From the NCBI GenBank assembly GCA_034423015.1, contig DAOUJG010000039.1:1-64000 (forward strand): a stretch of 64,000 nt of DNA, read 5' to 3'. This stretch comes from JAGWBJ01 sp034423015 (lineage in GTDB: Bacteria > Chloroflexota > Dehalococcoidia > Lucifugimonadales > JAGWBF01). This document shows positions 26,030 to 34,827 of this stretch, in pieces. Numbering within the stretch: position 1 is the first letter of the stretch; the number at the start of each line of letters is the position of its first letter. The notes beneath the pieces are model-generated. The model was not told the origin of the DNA, searched no databases, and was given only the letters and a program-made list of their open reading frames with translations. The translations under genes and the position numbers were made by a program.

Positions 26030-27229
26030 ATGGCCCAGCAGCTAGCCAGGCCGACGGACAAGGTCGAGGTCTACTGGTTCTCGGAGCAGCCCTACGGCCC
26101 CGTCACCGACCAGGACCTGGAGAAGTACGACTCGGGCCGCCTGGGCTTCCCCAACCGCTACTTCGACCCCCACGAGGCCCACCGGCTCTACAACGAGTAC
26201 CACGAGCAGTACGCCCTGGCCGACGAGGTGGGCTTCGACGGCATCATGAGCAACGAGCACCACGCCTCCTACTGGTGCATGAAGCCGTCGGTCAACCTGG
26301 ACGCGGCGGTCATAGCCAAGCTGACCAAGAACGTCAAGATAGCCATCCTGGGCAACGTCATCGCCATCAACGACCCCGTCCGCATGGCCGAGGAGCTGGC
26401 CATGCTGGACTGCTACTCCAACGGCCGCATAATCTCCGGCTTCGTGAGGGGCACCGCCGTCGAGTCGCTCCAGGGCGGCATCGATCCCACGGAGAACCGG
26501 GAGCGGTTCGAGGAGGCCCACGACCTCATCCTCAAGTGCTGGACCGAGCCCGGGCCCTTCCGCTACGAGGGGGAGCACTACCACTACCGCGCCGTGAACC
26601 CCTGGGTGCTGCCCATCCAGAAGCCCCATCCGGACATCTGGTTCCCCGGCACCGGCAGCCCCGAGAGCGTGGTCTGGGCCGCCACCCACCAGTACCCGTA
26701 CATGAACCTGGGCGCCCTGGTGGACACCACCGAGTGGCTCAAGCAGGTGTACATCGAGACGGCCCAGGAGGTGGGGTTCAAGCCCGGGCCCGGCAACTTC
26801 GGGTACCTTCTCCGGGCCCTGGTGGCGGACACCGACGAGGAGGCCGTGGAGATCGGCCGCGAGTTCATGTGGACCATCGGGCACCGCCAGCGCGGCCCCA
26901 GGGAGCACAACGACCCCCCCGGCTACCAGTCCAGGGCGGCCGTGGAGGTCAAGGCCAAGCGCCCCATCGGCAACGTGGCCGGCGGCGGCGGGCTGGGTGT
27001 CGGCATGTCCTACGAAGAGCTCCAGGGCGTCAACAATATCATCGTCGGCAACCCCGACACCGTCACCCGGAAGCTGACCGAGGTCATCCAGCGCCTCAGC
27101 CCCGGCTACCTCCACATCTACGGCAACGAAGGGGCCATGGAGCACAAGCACGTGATGCGCTCCATCGAGCTCATGGGCAAAGAGGTCATCCCCGCCCTGC
27201 ACGAGATAAAGCTCCAACCCTACGAGTAG
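26030..27229 (+). CDS. LLM-class flavin-dependent oxidoreductase (luciferase-like)
   Basis: A 399-residue TIM-barrel flavoenzyme of the bacterial luciferase-like monooxygenase family, using reduced FMN or F420. The sequence begins VEVYWFSEQPYGP, continues with DEVGFDGIMSNEHHA and AILGNVIAINDPVRMAEELA, and has RIISGFVRGTA in the phosphate-binding region. Substrate unknown; such enzymes often hydroxylate or cleave recalcitrant organics. GGAGGGACCC precedes the ATG at 26030. Upstream in-frame codons belong to the neighbouring hydrolase frame. Confidence 0.88.
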   Translation: MAQQLARPTDKVEVYWFSEQPYGPVTDQDLEKYDSGRLGFPNRYFDPHEAHRLYNEYHEQYALADEVGFDGIMSNEHHASYWCMKPSVNLDAAVIAKLTKNVKIAILGNVIAINDPVRMAEELAMLDCYSNGRIISGFVRGTAVESLQGGIDPTENRERFEEAHDLILKCWTEPGPFRYEGEHYHYRAVNPWVLPIQKPHPDIWFPGTGSPESVVWAATHQYPYMNLGALVDTTEWLKQVYIETAQEVGFKPGPGNFGYLLRALVADTDEEAVEIGREFMWTIGHRQRGPREHNDPPGYQSRAAVEVKAKRPIGNVAGGGGLGVGMSYEELQGVNNIIVGNPDTVTRKLTEVIQRLSPGYLHIYGNEGAMEHKHVMRSIELMGKEVIPALHEIKLQPYE

Positions 27230-27367
27230 CGTCCCGCGGAACCCCGTCCTTGGGAAGGGTCTGAATGAGTCCGCTGGCCGTCCACCCATGGGTGGGGATT
27301 CCCTGCCCGCGCGGAGCACGGAGCGGGCCCCTTCACAGAGTCCAACGCCGCCGCCGGAGGAGCAGCT

Positions 27368-28216
27368 ATGGCCCGCAACCTGTCCGATCTCGTATCTGCC
27401 GAGGAGCCCCGCCGCCTGGCCTCCGGGTTCCAGTTCACCGAAGGCCCCGTGTGGCATCCCGACGGGTACCTGCTGTTCAGCGACATACCCGCCGACACCA
27501 TATACCGGCTGGCCCCCGGCGGCGCCGCCGAGCCCCACATCCACCCCAGCCGCCAGTCCAACGGCCTGACCTACGACCGGCAGGGACGCCTGATCGCCTG
27601 TGAGCACGCCGGGCGGCAGGTGTCCCGCCAGGGTCCCGGCGGCGCCATGGAGACCGTCGTCGACACCCACGACGGGAAGCGCCTCAACAGCCCCAACGAC
27701 GTGGTGGTCCACTCCAGCGGCGCCATCTACTTCACCGACCCTCCCTACGGCATCCTCCCGGACCCGGGGGAGCAGGGCTTCAACGGCGTCTACCGCATCG
27801 ACCCCGAGGGCAACCTGTCCCTGCTAATCTCGGACTTCGACCGGCCCAACGGGCTGGCTTTCTCCCCCGACGAGTCCGTCCTCTACATCGACGACACGGC
27901 GCGGCGGCACGTCCGGGCCTTCGACGTGGGCCCTAACGGGTCGCTGTCCAACGACCGGGTATTCGTGGACATGGACGTGGAGGCCGAGGGAAACCCCGAC
28001 GGGATGAAGGTGGACGTGGAGGGGACCCTGTACATCACCGGAGGGGGCGGCCTGTGGGTAGTCGAGCCCGGAGGCCGCCACGTGGGCACCGTCGCCTTCC
28101 CCGAGCTCCCCGCCAACGTGGCCTTCGGCGGCCCCGGCAACCTCACCATCTACGTCACCGCCCGCACCTCGGTCTACAGCGTTCAGGGCAGGGTCCCCGG
28201 GGTGAGGGTACTCTAG
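27368..28216 (+). CDS. SMP-30/gluconolactonase/LRE family lactonase
   Basis: A 282-residue six-bladed beta-propeller hydrolase. EGPVWHPDGYLLFSDIP is the N-terminal calcium/metal-binding Glu segment. SNGLTYDRQGRLIACEH, LNSPNDVVVHSSGAIYFTD and DRPNGLAFSPDESVLYIDD supply the conserved Asn and Asp ligands. Likely opens sugar acid lactones or related lactones. GGAGGAGC precedes the ATG. It ends 12 bp from the convergent phosphonate transporter genes. Confidence 0.9.
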   Translation: MARNLSDLVSAEEPRRLASGFQFTEGPVWHPDGYLLFSDIPADTIYRLAPGGAAEPHIHPSRQSNGLTYDRQGRLIACEHAGRQVSRQGPGGAMETVVDTHDGKRLNSPNDVVVHSSGAIYFTDPPYGILPDPGEQGFNGVYRIDPEGNLSLLISDFDRPNGLAFSPDESVLYIDDTARRHVRAFDVGPNGSLSNDRVFVDMDVEAEGNPDGMKVDVEGTLYITGGGGLWVVEPGGRHVGTVAFPELPANVAFGGPGNLTIYVTARTSVYSVQGRVPGVRVL

Positions 28217-28227
28217 GGGTCTTTCCC

Positions 28228-29133
28228 CTAGGTCCTGACGCGACTCCTCAGCCACGCGCTCAGGATGTCCACGCCGATCACCAGCAGCACGTACCACATG
28301 AGCAGCAGGGCCACGTCGGTGTAGTGGAAGAAGCTCATGCTCAGCCGGAAGTCCCGTCCCAGGCCCCCCGCGCTGACGAAGCCCACCACGATGGTCGTGC
28401 GGATGACCACCTCCCACCGGTACAGGGTGTAGGTGATGAGCTGGGGCATCACCTGGGGCAGGATTCCGTAGGCCATCATCTGGAAGGGCCGGGCCCCGGC
28501 CCCCTGCAGGGACCTGGCCGGGCGGGTGTCCAGGTCCTCCACCACCTCGGCCGACAGCTTGCCCAGTATGCCGTAGTTATGTAAGGCCAGCGCCAGGGCG
28601 CCGGGGAGTATCCCTGGGGACAGGAAAAAGACGATGATCATCGCCCAGACCAGCTCCGGCACCCCTCGCGTCAGTACGAACACCCCCCTTACCAGGAAGT
28701 ACAGACCCTTCCAGAGCACCGCCCCCCGGCCCGCCGGGACCAGCTCCCCCATGGCCACGTTCCGGGCTGCGGGGAGCACCGTCACCAGCACCCCCGCCGC
28801 CGCCAGGGTGATGGCGAGGATGCTCATGGCCAGGGTCTCCGAGGCCAGCACCCCCGCTTCGGCCCACGCCCCGGCATCCAGAAACGCCGGAGTCCCGACT
28901 GTGCCCTCCCCGGCCAGCTCGCCCAGGAAACCCCGGGCGCCGGACCACGTGGAGCCGGTGAACAGCGCGCCGAACCCCCCGGCGCCGTCCGCCAGGACGA
29001 AGGCCCAGGAAGCCGCGGCCAACGCAACGAACCCGACCAGGGACAGGCGAACGGCATCCGCACCTCGCAGAGCGGCGAGGGGACCGCGCCATCCCGGCCG
29101 TGCAGGCGGTGTCCACCCCGGCCGTGCGCTCAC
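28228..29133 (-). CDS. phnE2: PhnE-type ABC transporter permease, second subunit
   Basis: Inner-membrane permease, 301 residues. It has about six hydrophobic helices and the permease EAA-like loop in NYGILGKLSAEVVEDLDTRP and ILPQVMPQLITYTLYRWE, characteristic of PhnE. The GTG start at 29133 overlaps the TGA of the upstream permease (GTGA), implying coupled translation. A long unconserved loop with Gly/Ala/Thr lies between the first and second helices. It is the last gene of phnD-phnC-phnE1-phnE2. Confidence 0.88.
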   Translation of the reverse strand: MSARPGWTPPARPGWRGPLAALRGADAVRLSLVGFVALAAASWAFVLADGAGGFGALFTGSTWSGARGFLGELAGEGTVGTPAFLDAGAWAEAGVLASETLAMSILAITLAAAGVLVTVLPAARNVAMGELVPAGRGAVLWKGLYFLVRGVFVLTRGVPELVWAMIIVFFLSPGILPGALALALHNYGILGKLSAEVVEDLDTRPARSLQGAGARPFQMMAYGILPQVMPQLITYTLYRWEVVIRTTIVVGFVSAGGLGRDFRLSMSFFHYTDVALLLMWYVLLVIGVDILSAWLRSRVRT

Positions 29134-29945
29134 GCCACCAACCGCCTTCTGACCATGGAGCTCCACAGGTCCACCAGGAGGATCAGGCCCGTCAGGAACA
29201 GCAGCAGCGTCCACACCTGGCCGAACAGCAGGTCGTCCAGCGATAGCTGGATCTGGTATCCCAGGCCGGCGATCCCCACGAAGCTCATCACGGCCGCCGC
29301 CCGGATGGCGCACTCGAATCGATAGAAGGTGTAGCTGAGCATGTCCGGGAGGGCCATGGGTAGCCTGCCGTAGAGGAATACCTTCCACTCGCCCGCGCCC
29401 GAGGCCCGGAGGGCCTGCAGAGGCCCCTGGGGCACGTCGTTCAGGATGTCGGAGTATATCCGGCCCAGGATGCCCCCGTAGGGGATCGCCAGGGCCAGTA
29501 TCGCCGCCATGGGAGACAGTCCCACGGCCACCACGAACAGCCACGCCCACACCAGCTCGTGTATGGACCTCTGCACGGCAAGCAGCCCGCGGGTTCCGAC
29601 GACCAGTGGCCACCGGACGGAGCGGGATCGGGCTAAGACTCCCGAGGCCGCCACGCCGAGTACGAGTCCCAGCCCCACCGCCAGGGTTATCCCCGCCACG
29701 GCGTACGCCACCGTGTACCAGGTGGCCTCCACCACGACCTTGAGGAACGACCCCGAGAGGTCAAGGCTGAACAGGGCGCCGAAGAAGTCGGCGGCGGCCG
29801 CCGCCCCGCCCGTGTGGACCACCGACCCGGTCCAGTCCACCTCCCACATGCTCCACCCCAGGGCCGCCAGGACCAGCAGGCTCAGCAGCCCCCGGCCCTG
29901 GAGCAGTCCGGACCTACCGGGCGGAGTCGAGGCCCTCGATGTCAT
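29130..29945 (-). CDS. phnE1: PhnE-type ABC transporter permease, first subunit
   Basis: Permease of a phosphonate/phosphite-type importer, 271 residues, with six predicted helices. GGILGRIYSDILNDVPQGPL and LPMALPDMLSYTFYRFECA form the ATPase-contacting loop; the latter parallels the sequence in phnE2. It overlaps phnC by 32 bp and phnE2 by 4 bp. Two non-identical PhnE subunits would make a heterodimeric channel, as in several phn and ptx systems. Confidence 0.9.
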   Translation of the reverse strand: MTSRASTPPGRSGLLQGRGLLSLLVLAALGWSMWEVDWTGSVVHTGGAAAAADFFGALFSLDLSGSFLKVVVEATWYTVAYAVAGITLAVGLGLVLGVAASGVLARSRSVRWPLVVGTRGLLAVQRSIHELVWAWLFVVAVGLSPMAAILALAIPYGGILGRIYSDILNDVPQGPLQALRASGAGEWKVFLYGRLPMALPDMLSYTFYRFECAIRAAAVMSFVGIAGLGYQIQLSLDDLLFGQVWTLLLFLTGLILLVDLWSSMVRRRLVA

Positions 29946-30690
29946 ACAGCCTCTCCAGGACCTCGTCAGTCACGTCTTCCACAGGAGAGTCGAACTGCAC
30001 CCGGCCGTTGCGCAGTCCGACGGCGCGGTCGAAGTACTTGCGGGTCAGGTCCACCGAGTGCAGGCTGGCCACCAGCGTCCTGCCGGAGTCGGCGGCCACC
30101 TCCGCCAGCAGCTTGGTCAGGTCTTCGGCCCGGGCCGGGTCCAGGGAGGCGACGGGCTCGTCGGCGAGGATGGCCTTGGGGGTCTGCACCAGCAGACGGG
30201 CCATGGCCACCCTCTGCTGCTCGCCTCCCGAGAGGGTCGAAGTCCTCTCGTACAGCTTGTCCCCGATGCCGAGCCTGTCCAGGGCGTCCAGCGCCACGTG
30301 GCGCTCCCTGGGCGACACCAGGGACACTAGGGATCGCAGGGTTCCCCAGCGGCCCAGGTTGCCCGCCAGCACGTTGTGCACCACGGACAAGTGAGGCACC
30401 AGGTCAAACTGCTGGTGCATGACGCCCACGAGGCCCGCCAGCTCCCGGCCAGGGCCCAGGTGGGCAAGGGGCCGGTCGTCAATGGTGATGCAGCCATGGT
30501 CCGGCTGGATCACGCCCCCCAACAGATGGAGTAACGTCGTCTTGCCGCTGCCGCTGGGACCCAGCACCGCCACCTTCTCTCCCGCGTCTATGCGCATGGA
30601 CAGCGGCGCCAGGGCTACCGACCGCGGATAGGCCTTCCCCACCTCCTCCAGCAGGAACATGGGGCCCCGTCCGTTCACCTGGCCGTTCAC
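29914..30690 (-). CDS. phnC: PhnC-type ABC transporter ATP-binding protein
   Basis: Energises the importer. 258 residues from a GTG that overlaps the phnD stop (GTGA). Walker A is GPSGSGKTT near 42-50, the signature is LSGGEQQRVAMARLL, Walker B is AILADEPVASLDP, and a switch His follows in ASLHSVD. An ATG at 30660 would drop 10 residues and cannot be excluded. Closest to PhnC/PtxA ATPases. No C-P lyase, phosphonatase or ptxD gene is nearby, so phosphonate, phosphite or even phosphate are equally possible cargos. Confidence 0.9.
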   Translation of the reverse strand: MNGQVNGRGPMFLLEEVGKAYPRSVALAPLSMRIDAGEKVAVLGPSGSGKTTLLHLLGGVIQPDHGCITIDDRPLAHLGPGRELAGLVGVMHQQFDLVPHLSVVHNVLAGNLGRWGTLRSLVSLVSPRERHVALDALDRLGIGDKLYERTSTLSGGEQQRVAMARLLVQTPKAILADEPVASLDPARAEDLTKLLAEVAADSGRTLVASLHSVDLTRKYFDRAVGLRNGRVQFDSPVEDVTDEVLERLYDIEGLDSAR

Positions 30691-31586
30691 TGGATGATCC
30701 CCAGCTCCCGGGCCACACCCTCTATCGCGTCGTAGTTGGCGTTGTCGCTGGGAACGAATCCCTGGGCCTGGAAGAGGTCAAGTATCTCCTTCTCATCCTC
30801 CTCGGACGGGCTGAGGGACAGGAGGGCGGACTGGAGGCGCTGGGTGAACCCGTCCCCGAAGGCCTGGTCCAGGTCGCCGCGGACGCTCCAGTTGTAGTCG
30901 AAGTAGGGCGGGGTGGTGAAGAACACGCGGACCTTGCCCAGGTCGACCTTCCCGTCGTCCACGGCCTGCTGCCACACCGCCTCGTTGAGGGCCCCGGCCT
31001 GAAAGCTCCCGCTCTCCACCAGCTTCCACGTCTTGTCGTGGGAGCCCGAGTAGCCAGGCAGCCCCTGGAAGTCGGAGTCCGCGTCAACCCCGGCCTGGGC
31101 AAGGAAGTGGCGGGGCATCAGGTGGCCGGAGGTGGAGCTCTCGCTGCCGAAGGTGAAGGTGAGCCCCTTCAGGTCCTCCAGGGAGGTAACTTCCAGGTCC
31201 GAGCTGGCCACGAAGACCGAGTGAAACTCCCTGTCCCTGGGGCGCTGGGCGATGGCCCTGGCCTCCTGGGACGCATCCCGGGCCTGCACGCCGGTGAGGC
31301 CGCCGAACCAACCCAGGTGCACGTCGCCGTTCCTGAACGCCGTCACCAACGCCGCATAGTCCACGCTGGGCACGTACTCCACCTGGACGTCCAGCTCGTC
31401 CCGCAGGTAGTCCGCCACGGTGTTGAACCTGCGGGTCAGCTTGGCGGCCTCCTGGTCCGGGATCCCCCCGATGTGCAGCACCTCGGTGGAGCCCTCCCCG
31501 CCGCAACCGCCCAGGGCGGTCACCGCAGCCAGCAGGAGCACGCAGAGGATCAGGGTCCAGGTGGCCGGTCTTCTTCCTATGGACAT
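30687..31586 (-). CDS. phnD: PhnD-type phosphonate/phosphite-binding lipoprotein
   Basis: Extracytoplasmic receptor, 299 residues. Signal peptide with lipobox ALGGC (Cys28). LHIGGIPDQEAAKLTRRF opens the mature domain as in PhnD proteins. VDYAALVTAFRNGDVHLGWF follows, where the Tyr and the WF segment line the oxyanion site. FTFGSESSTSGHLMPRHFL is the conserved Ser/Thr/His phosphonate-binding segment. First gene of phnDCEE. A strong promoter lies about 250 bp upstream, leaving a long leader. Confidence 0.9.
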   Translation of the reverse strand: MSIGRRPATWTLILCVLLLAAVTALGGCGGEGSTEVLHIGGIPDQEAAKLTRRFNTVADYLRDELDVQVEYVPSVDYAALVTAFRNGDVHLGWFGGLTGVQARDASQEARAIAQRPRDREFHSVFVASSDLEVTSLEDLKGLTFTFGSESSTSGHLMPRHFLAQAGVDADSDFQGLPGYSGSHDKTWKLVESGSFQAGALNEAVWQQAVDDGKVDLGKVRVFFTTPPYFDYNWSVRGDLDQAFGDGFTQRLQSALLSLSPSEEDEKEILDLFQAQGFVPSDNANYDAIEGVARELGIIQ

Positions 31587-31828
31587 ATTCCCTCTTCTTC
31601 AGGCGCTCCCCTAGTAGACGCGGAGAACGGGAGCGGCCTCGATGGCGTTGCGCACCCACGGAGAGCATGCCCGGCAAAGGAGGAAGGTGTCCTGGGGAAT
31701 CAGTTAGGGGAACGGTGCGGTGTGGCGTAACCCAGCGCCGACAGAGGGACCCTCCGCCTCTACCAGGCGCCTACTCAGGTGAAACCGAAACGGGGGGGCC
31801 TATGGACCATTCTTGCGACCATCAGTAC
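31587..31828 (-). promoter_or_regulatory. Long 5' leader of phnDCEE, possibly structured
   Basis: If transcription starts from the promoter at 31835-31863, about 240 nt of untranslated RNA precede phnD. It is GC-rich with several self-complementary runs, for example GGCG/CGCC around a GGGTTA loop. I match it to no riboswitch class with confidence. No open frame in it looks like a gene. Confidence 0.3.
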
Positions 31829-31834
31829 ACGGGG

Positions 31835-31863
31835 ATACTAATATCAGCCCTCGGCCTTGTCAA
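31835..31863 (-). promoter_or_regulatory. Promoter of phnDCEE
   Basis: Minus strand: perfect TTGACA (31863 to 31858), 17 bp, TAGTAT (31840 to 31835). It is back to back with the plus-strand promoter of the flavin oxidase at 31934. Confidence 0.6.
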
Positions 31864-31933
31864 GGGCCGCTGCCCCGCATCCCGCGTATGGGCGCTCCGC
31901 GAGTCGCCTGCAGCCTCCTCGGGAAGTCGGCAC

Positions 31934-31962
31934 TTGTCCCCAAATTTCGCCTGGCGTAGAAT
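31934..31962 (+). promoter_or_regulatory. Promoter of alpha-hydroxy-acid oxidase gene
   Basis: TTGTCC (31934-31939), 17 bp, TAGAAT (31957-31962), about 112 bp before the ATG. Same architecture as the sodN and PPOX promoters. Confidence 0.55.
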
Positions 31963-32074
31963 ATTGACGCGCCGGGAGCCCCTGCCCCCAGTGACACAGA
32001 CTCAGGAGTCGGCGGGCGCAACTCCAGGCACCTCTCCGGCCAGGATACAACAAGGGGCCACCACAGGAGGCGAC

Positions 32075-33166
32075 ATGAGGCTGGACCCCATCAACCTCTT
32101 CGATTTCGAGGCGCGGGCCAAGCAGGCGCTGCCCGGGCACATATGGGACTTCATCGAAGCCGGCGCCTTCGACGAGATCACCACGTCCCGCAACCGCCGC
32201 GCCCTGGACGCCGTGGCCCTGCGGCCCAGGTACCTGGCGGACGTGCGGGGCCTCGACACCTCCACGACGGTGCTGGGACACAAGATCAGCCTTCCCGTCA
32301 TGCTGGCCCCAGCCGGGGGACACCAGTCGGCCCATCCGGACGGGGAGCTTGCCACAGCCCGGGCCGCGGCAAAAGCCGGAACCATCATGTTCCTCAGCAC
32401 CAGCTCCAACTACAGCATGGAAGAAGTGTCCGCGGCCGCCGGAGGCCCCCTGGTGTTCCAGCTATACCACCGGGGGCACGACATCTCGGAGATGCTGGTC
32501 CACCGGGCCGAGGAGGCCGGGTACACCGCCATCTGCCTCACCGTCGACACGCCGGTCCCGGGCCCCAAGGAGAGGGACATGCGGAACCGGTACGTGCGAC
32601 CCCCGGGCACCGTGCTGGGCAACTTCTACGGCCAGCAGTCCGTACTCGACAGGATGGCCGGCACCGACGAGACCACCGACTGGAACCCCCCGTACACCGA
32701 CCCCCTCACCTGGCCGGACCTGGAGTGGCTGCGCTCCATCACGTCCCTCCCCCTCATCATCAAGGGGATCAGGACCGGCGAGGACGCCAGGCTGTGCATC
32801 GAGCACGGGGTGGACGCCATCCTGGCGTCGAACCACGGTGGCCGGCAGATGGACGGCACCCTGTCGGCCGTCGAGACCCTGCCGGAGATCGTGGAGGCGG
32901 TCCGGGGCAGGGCCGAGATATACATGGACGGCGGCATCCGCCGCGGCGCGGACGTGGTCAGGGCGCTGGCGTTGGGGGCCAGGGCCGTGCTCATCGGACG
33001 GCCCCTGTTCTGGGGCCTGGCCGTCGACGGGGAGCACGGTGTGCACCAGGTCCTGGAGCTCCTGCGCAAGGAGACGGAGAGGACCATGGGCTACTGCGGC
33101 GTCACCCAGGTCGGCGGCATCACCAGGGGCCTCGTGAGCCTGCCCGGGGAGCACGGCTGGGTCTAG
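32075..33166 (+). CDS. FMN-dependent alpha-hydroxy-acid oxidase/dehydrogenase
   Basis: A 363-residue glycolate-oxidase-superfamily flavoprotein that oxidises L-2-hydroxy acids to 2-oxo acids. The N-terminal segment HIWDFIEAGAFDEIT is characteristic. The catalytic base is H254 in ASNHGGRQMDG, with Arg257 binding the substrate carboxylate. MDGGIRRGADVVRALALGA and AVLIGRPLFWGLA bind the FMN phosphate. The usual substrate-binding Tyr of the YFxGGAxDE segment is replaced (FIEAGAFDE), so the substrate may be unusual. AGGAGGCG precedes the ATG. The stop overlaps the convergent acyl-CoA ligase by 4 bp. Confidence 0.9.
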   Translation: MRLDPINLFDFEARAKQALPGHIWDFIEAGAFDEITTSRNRRALDAVALRPRYLADVRGLDTSTTVLGHKISLPVMLAPAGGHQSAHPDGELATARAAAKAGTIMFLSTSSNYSMEEVSAAAGGPLVFQLYHRGHDISEMLVHRAEEAGYTAICLTVDTPVPGPKERDMRNRYVRPPGTVLGNFYGQQSVLDRMAGTDETTDWNPPYTDPLTWPDLEWLRSITSLPLIIKGIRTGEDARLCIEHGVDAILASNHGGRQMDGTLSAVETLPEIVEAVRGRAEIYMDGGIRRGADVVRALALGARAVLIGRPLFWGLAVDGEHGVHQVLELLRKETERTMGYCGVTQVGGITRGLVSLPGEHGWV

Positions 33167-34827
33167 GGCCTCAGCCTGATGCCCGCCTTCTCCCGGTCGA
33201 AGCAGCCGGAGGTGAGGTCCTCCCGCTCCCGGCGCAGCAGGTCCTTGCGCACCCGGAAGCTGGGCGTCCGGGGGAAGTCATCCCGCATCTCCACGTAGCG
33301 GGGCACCTTGAAGTAGGCCAGGTGTTCCGCGCACCAGTACACGATCTCCTCGGGGCCCGGCCTTGGCCCCGAGTCCCCTGATTCACCGCCCTTCGGCACC
33401 ACGTACGCCTTCACCTCCTCTTCGCCCAGCTCCGAGGGAACGGCGATGACGGCGCAGTCCATGACTCCGGGGTGGCGCTTGATGACGTTCTCCACCTCCT
33501 GGGAGGAGATGTTCTCCCCCCGGCGGCGGACCACGTCCTTCTTGCGGTCCACGAAGTGCAGGTTCCCATCCTCGTCCAGCCAGCCCAGGTCGCCGGTGTG
33601 CAGCCAGCCGTCACGCAGGGTCTCGGCGGTGCGCGCCGGGTCCCGCCAGTAGCCGGGCATGACCGCCGGGTTGCGGAGGGTAATCTCCCCCACGGCGCCG
33701 GCAGTGGCCTCGCCGTCCTCGCCGCGGATGGCCAGCTCGTTGCGGAACCGCGGGTCCGGGTGCCACCGCGGCCTCCCTGAGGAGCCGGACCTGTGGCCCT
33801 CTCCCAGCCTCTCGATGGTGCCGTAGCAGGTCTCCGTCATGCCGAAGCCGATCTGCACGGCCGCGCCGAACCTCTCCTCGAACTCCTCCAGCAGCTCCCT
33901 GGCCAGCGCCGGCGAGCCGTAGAACAGCCGCACCGAGTTGTCCCTGTCCCGGTCGTCGGGAGGCTGCTTCAGCAGGACCGGCATCATCATGCCGATGAAG
34001 TTCACCACCGTCGCTCCGGACTCCCGGACCTGGTCCCAGAACCGGGAGGCGCTGAACCGGTCCGCCAGCACCAGGCTGGCGCCGGCCGCCAGGGAGCCCA
34101 TGGTGGAGTAGTACTGGGCGTTGGCGTGATAGTAGGGGAGGCAGGTGAAGAACCGGTCCCGGGAGGAGGAATCGGTCCAGGTCGCGAACCCCTGGCCGGC
34201 GGCCACGTACATCTCGTGGGTGATCATAACGCCCTTGGGGTCTCCGGTGGTGCCCGAGGTGTAGACCAGCATCGAAAGGTCCCCGGGGCTCACGCGGCCC
34301 TCCATTTCACCGGGGACGGCGGAGTCCAGGGCCGGGGACTCCCGCAAGAGGGTCCAGAAGTCCGTCCACCCGTCGCCGGCAGCCCCGTTCTGGGACACGA
34401 CCAGCATGCGCTCCAGGGACGGGCACCGGCTGGCCGCCTGGAGGGCCACGTCCATCACGGAGTGGTGGCTGACCAGCGCCTTGGCCTCGGCGTCGTTCAG
34501 GATGTAGGTCATCTCCTCGGCCCTGTAGGCCGTATTGATGGGCACCGTGATGGCGCCGATGCGCGAGAGGCCCAGCCAGATGAAGGGCACCTCGCGGCCG
34601 TTGGGGAGGAACAAGCACACCCTGTCGCCGTGCCTGACGCCCAGCTCCCAGAAGAGCCTGGCGACGCGAAGGCTGTAGTCCAGTAGCTCCTGGTATGTGA
34701 CCTGGTATGGGCCGTAGTACAGATAGACCTTGTACGGGTCGCGGGCCACGGCCCGGTCCACCAGCTCGCCCAGGGTCATGGACCAGGGCAGCCGGTGGGG
34801 GTCGTCGGGGAGGATGATATCGCTCAT
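33163..34827 (-). CDS. AMP-forming acyl-CoA synthetase (CaiC/FadD-like)
   Basis: ATP-dependent CoA ligase, 554 residues. The phosphate loop is YTSGTTGDPKGVM, the adenine-binding motif is GFGMTETCYG, and the hinge segment is HTGDLGWLDEDGNLHFVDRK. The catalytic Lys expected near the C-terminus lies in TPSFRVRKDLLR. Resembles crotonobetaine/carnitine-CoA ligase and medium/long-chain ligases; the acid is unknown. It overlaps the next upstream ligase gene by 4 bp (ATGA), so two ligases are co-translated. Confidence 0.9.
   Translation of the reverse strand: MSDIILPDDPHRLPWSMTLGELVDRAVARDPYKVYLYYGPYQVTYQELLDYSLRVARLFWELGVRHGDRVCLFLPNGREVPFIWLGLSRIGAITVPINTAYRAEEMTYILNDAEAKALVSHHSVMDVALQAASRCPSLERMLVVSQNGAAGDGWTDFWTLLRESPALDSAVPGEMEGRVSPGDLSMLVYTSGTTGDPKGVMITHEMYVAAGQGFATWTDSSSRDRFFTCLPYYHANAQYYSTMGSLAAGASLVLADRFSASRFWDQVRESGATVVNFIGMMMPVLLKQPPDDRDRDNSVRLFYGSPALARELLEEFEERFGAAVQIGFGMTETCYGTIERLGEGHRSGSSGRPRWHPDPRFRNELAIRGEDGEATAGAVGEITLRNPAVMPGYWRDPARTAETLRDGWLHTGDLGWLDEDGNLHFVDRKKDVVRRRGENISSQEVENVIKRHPGVMDCAVIAVPSELGEEEVKAYVVPKGGESGDSGPRPGPEEIVYWCAEHLAYFKVPRYVEMRDDFPRTPSFRVRKDLLRREREDLTSGCFDREKAGIRLRP

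Noticed and set aside
28228..31586. phnDCEE as part of a phosphonate degradation operon
   Set aside because: No phnG-M, phnX, phnW or ptxD homologue within the window; only transport is supported.
31681..31800. Plus-strand sequence resembling a glycine riboswitch (CTCAGGTGAAACCGAAACGG after a GCGCCGA block)
   Set aside because: Only partial agreement with the gcvT core, the GGAGAG element is not in the right place, and the better plus-strand promoter (31934-31962) lies downstream, so it would not be in the oxidase transcript. A covariance-model scan would decide.
33163..33166. Overlap of the flavin oxidase and acyl-CoA ligase ends as a possible frameshift
   Set aside because: The genes are convergent; a 4-bp overlap of opposite stop codons is normal in this compact genome.
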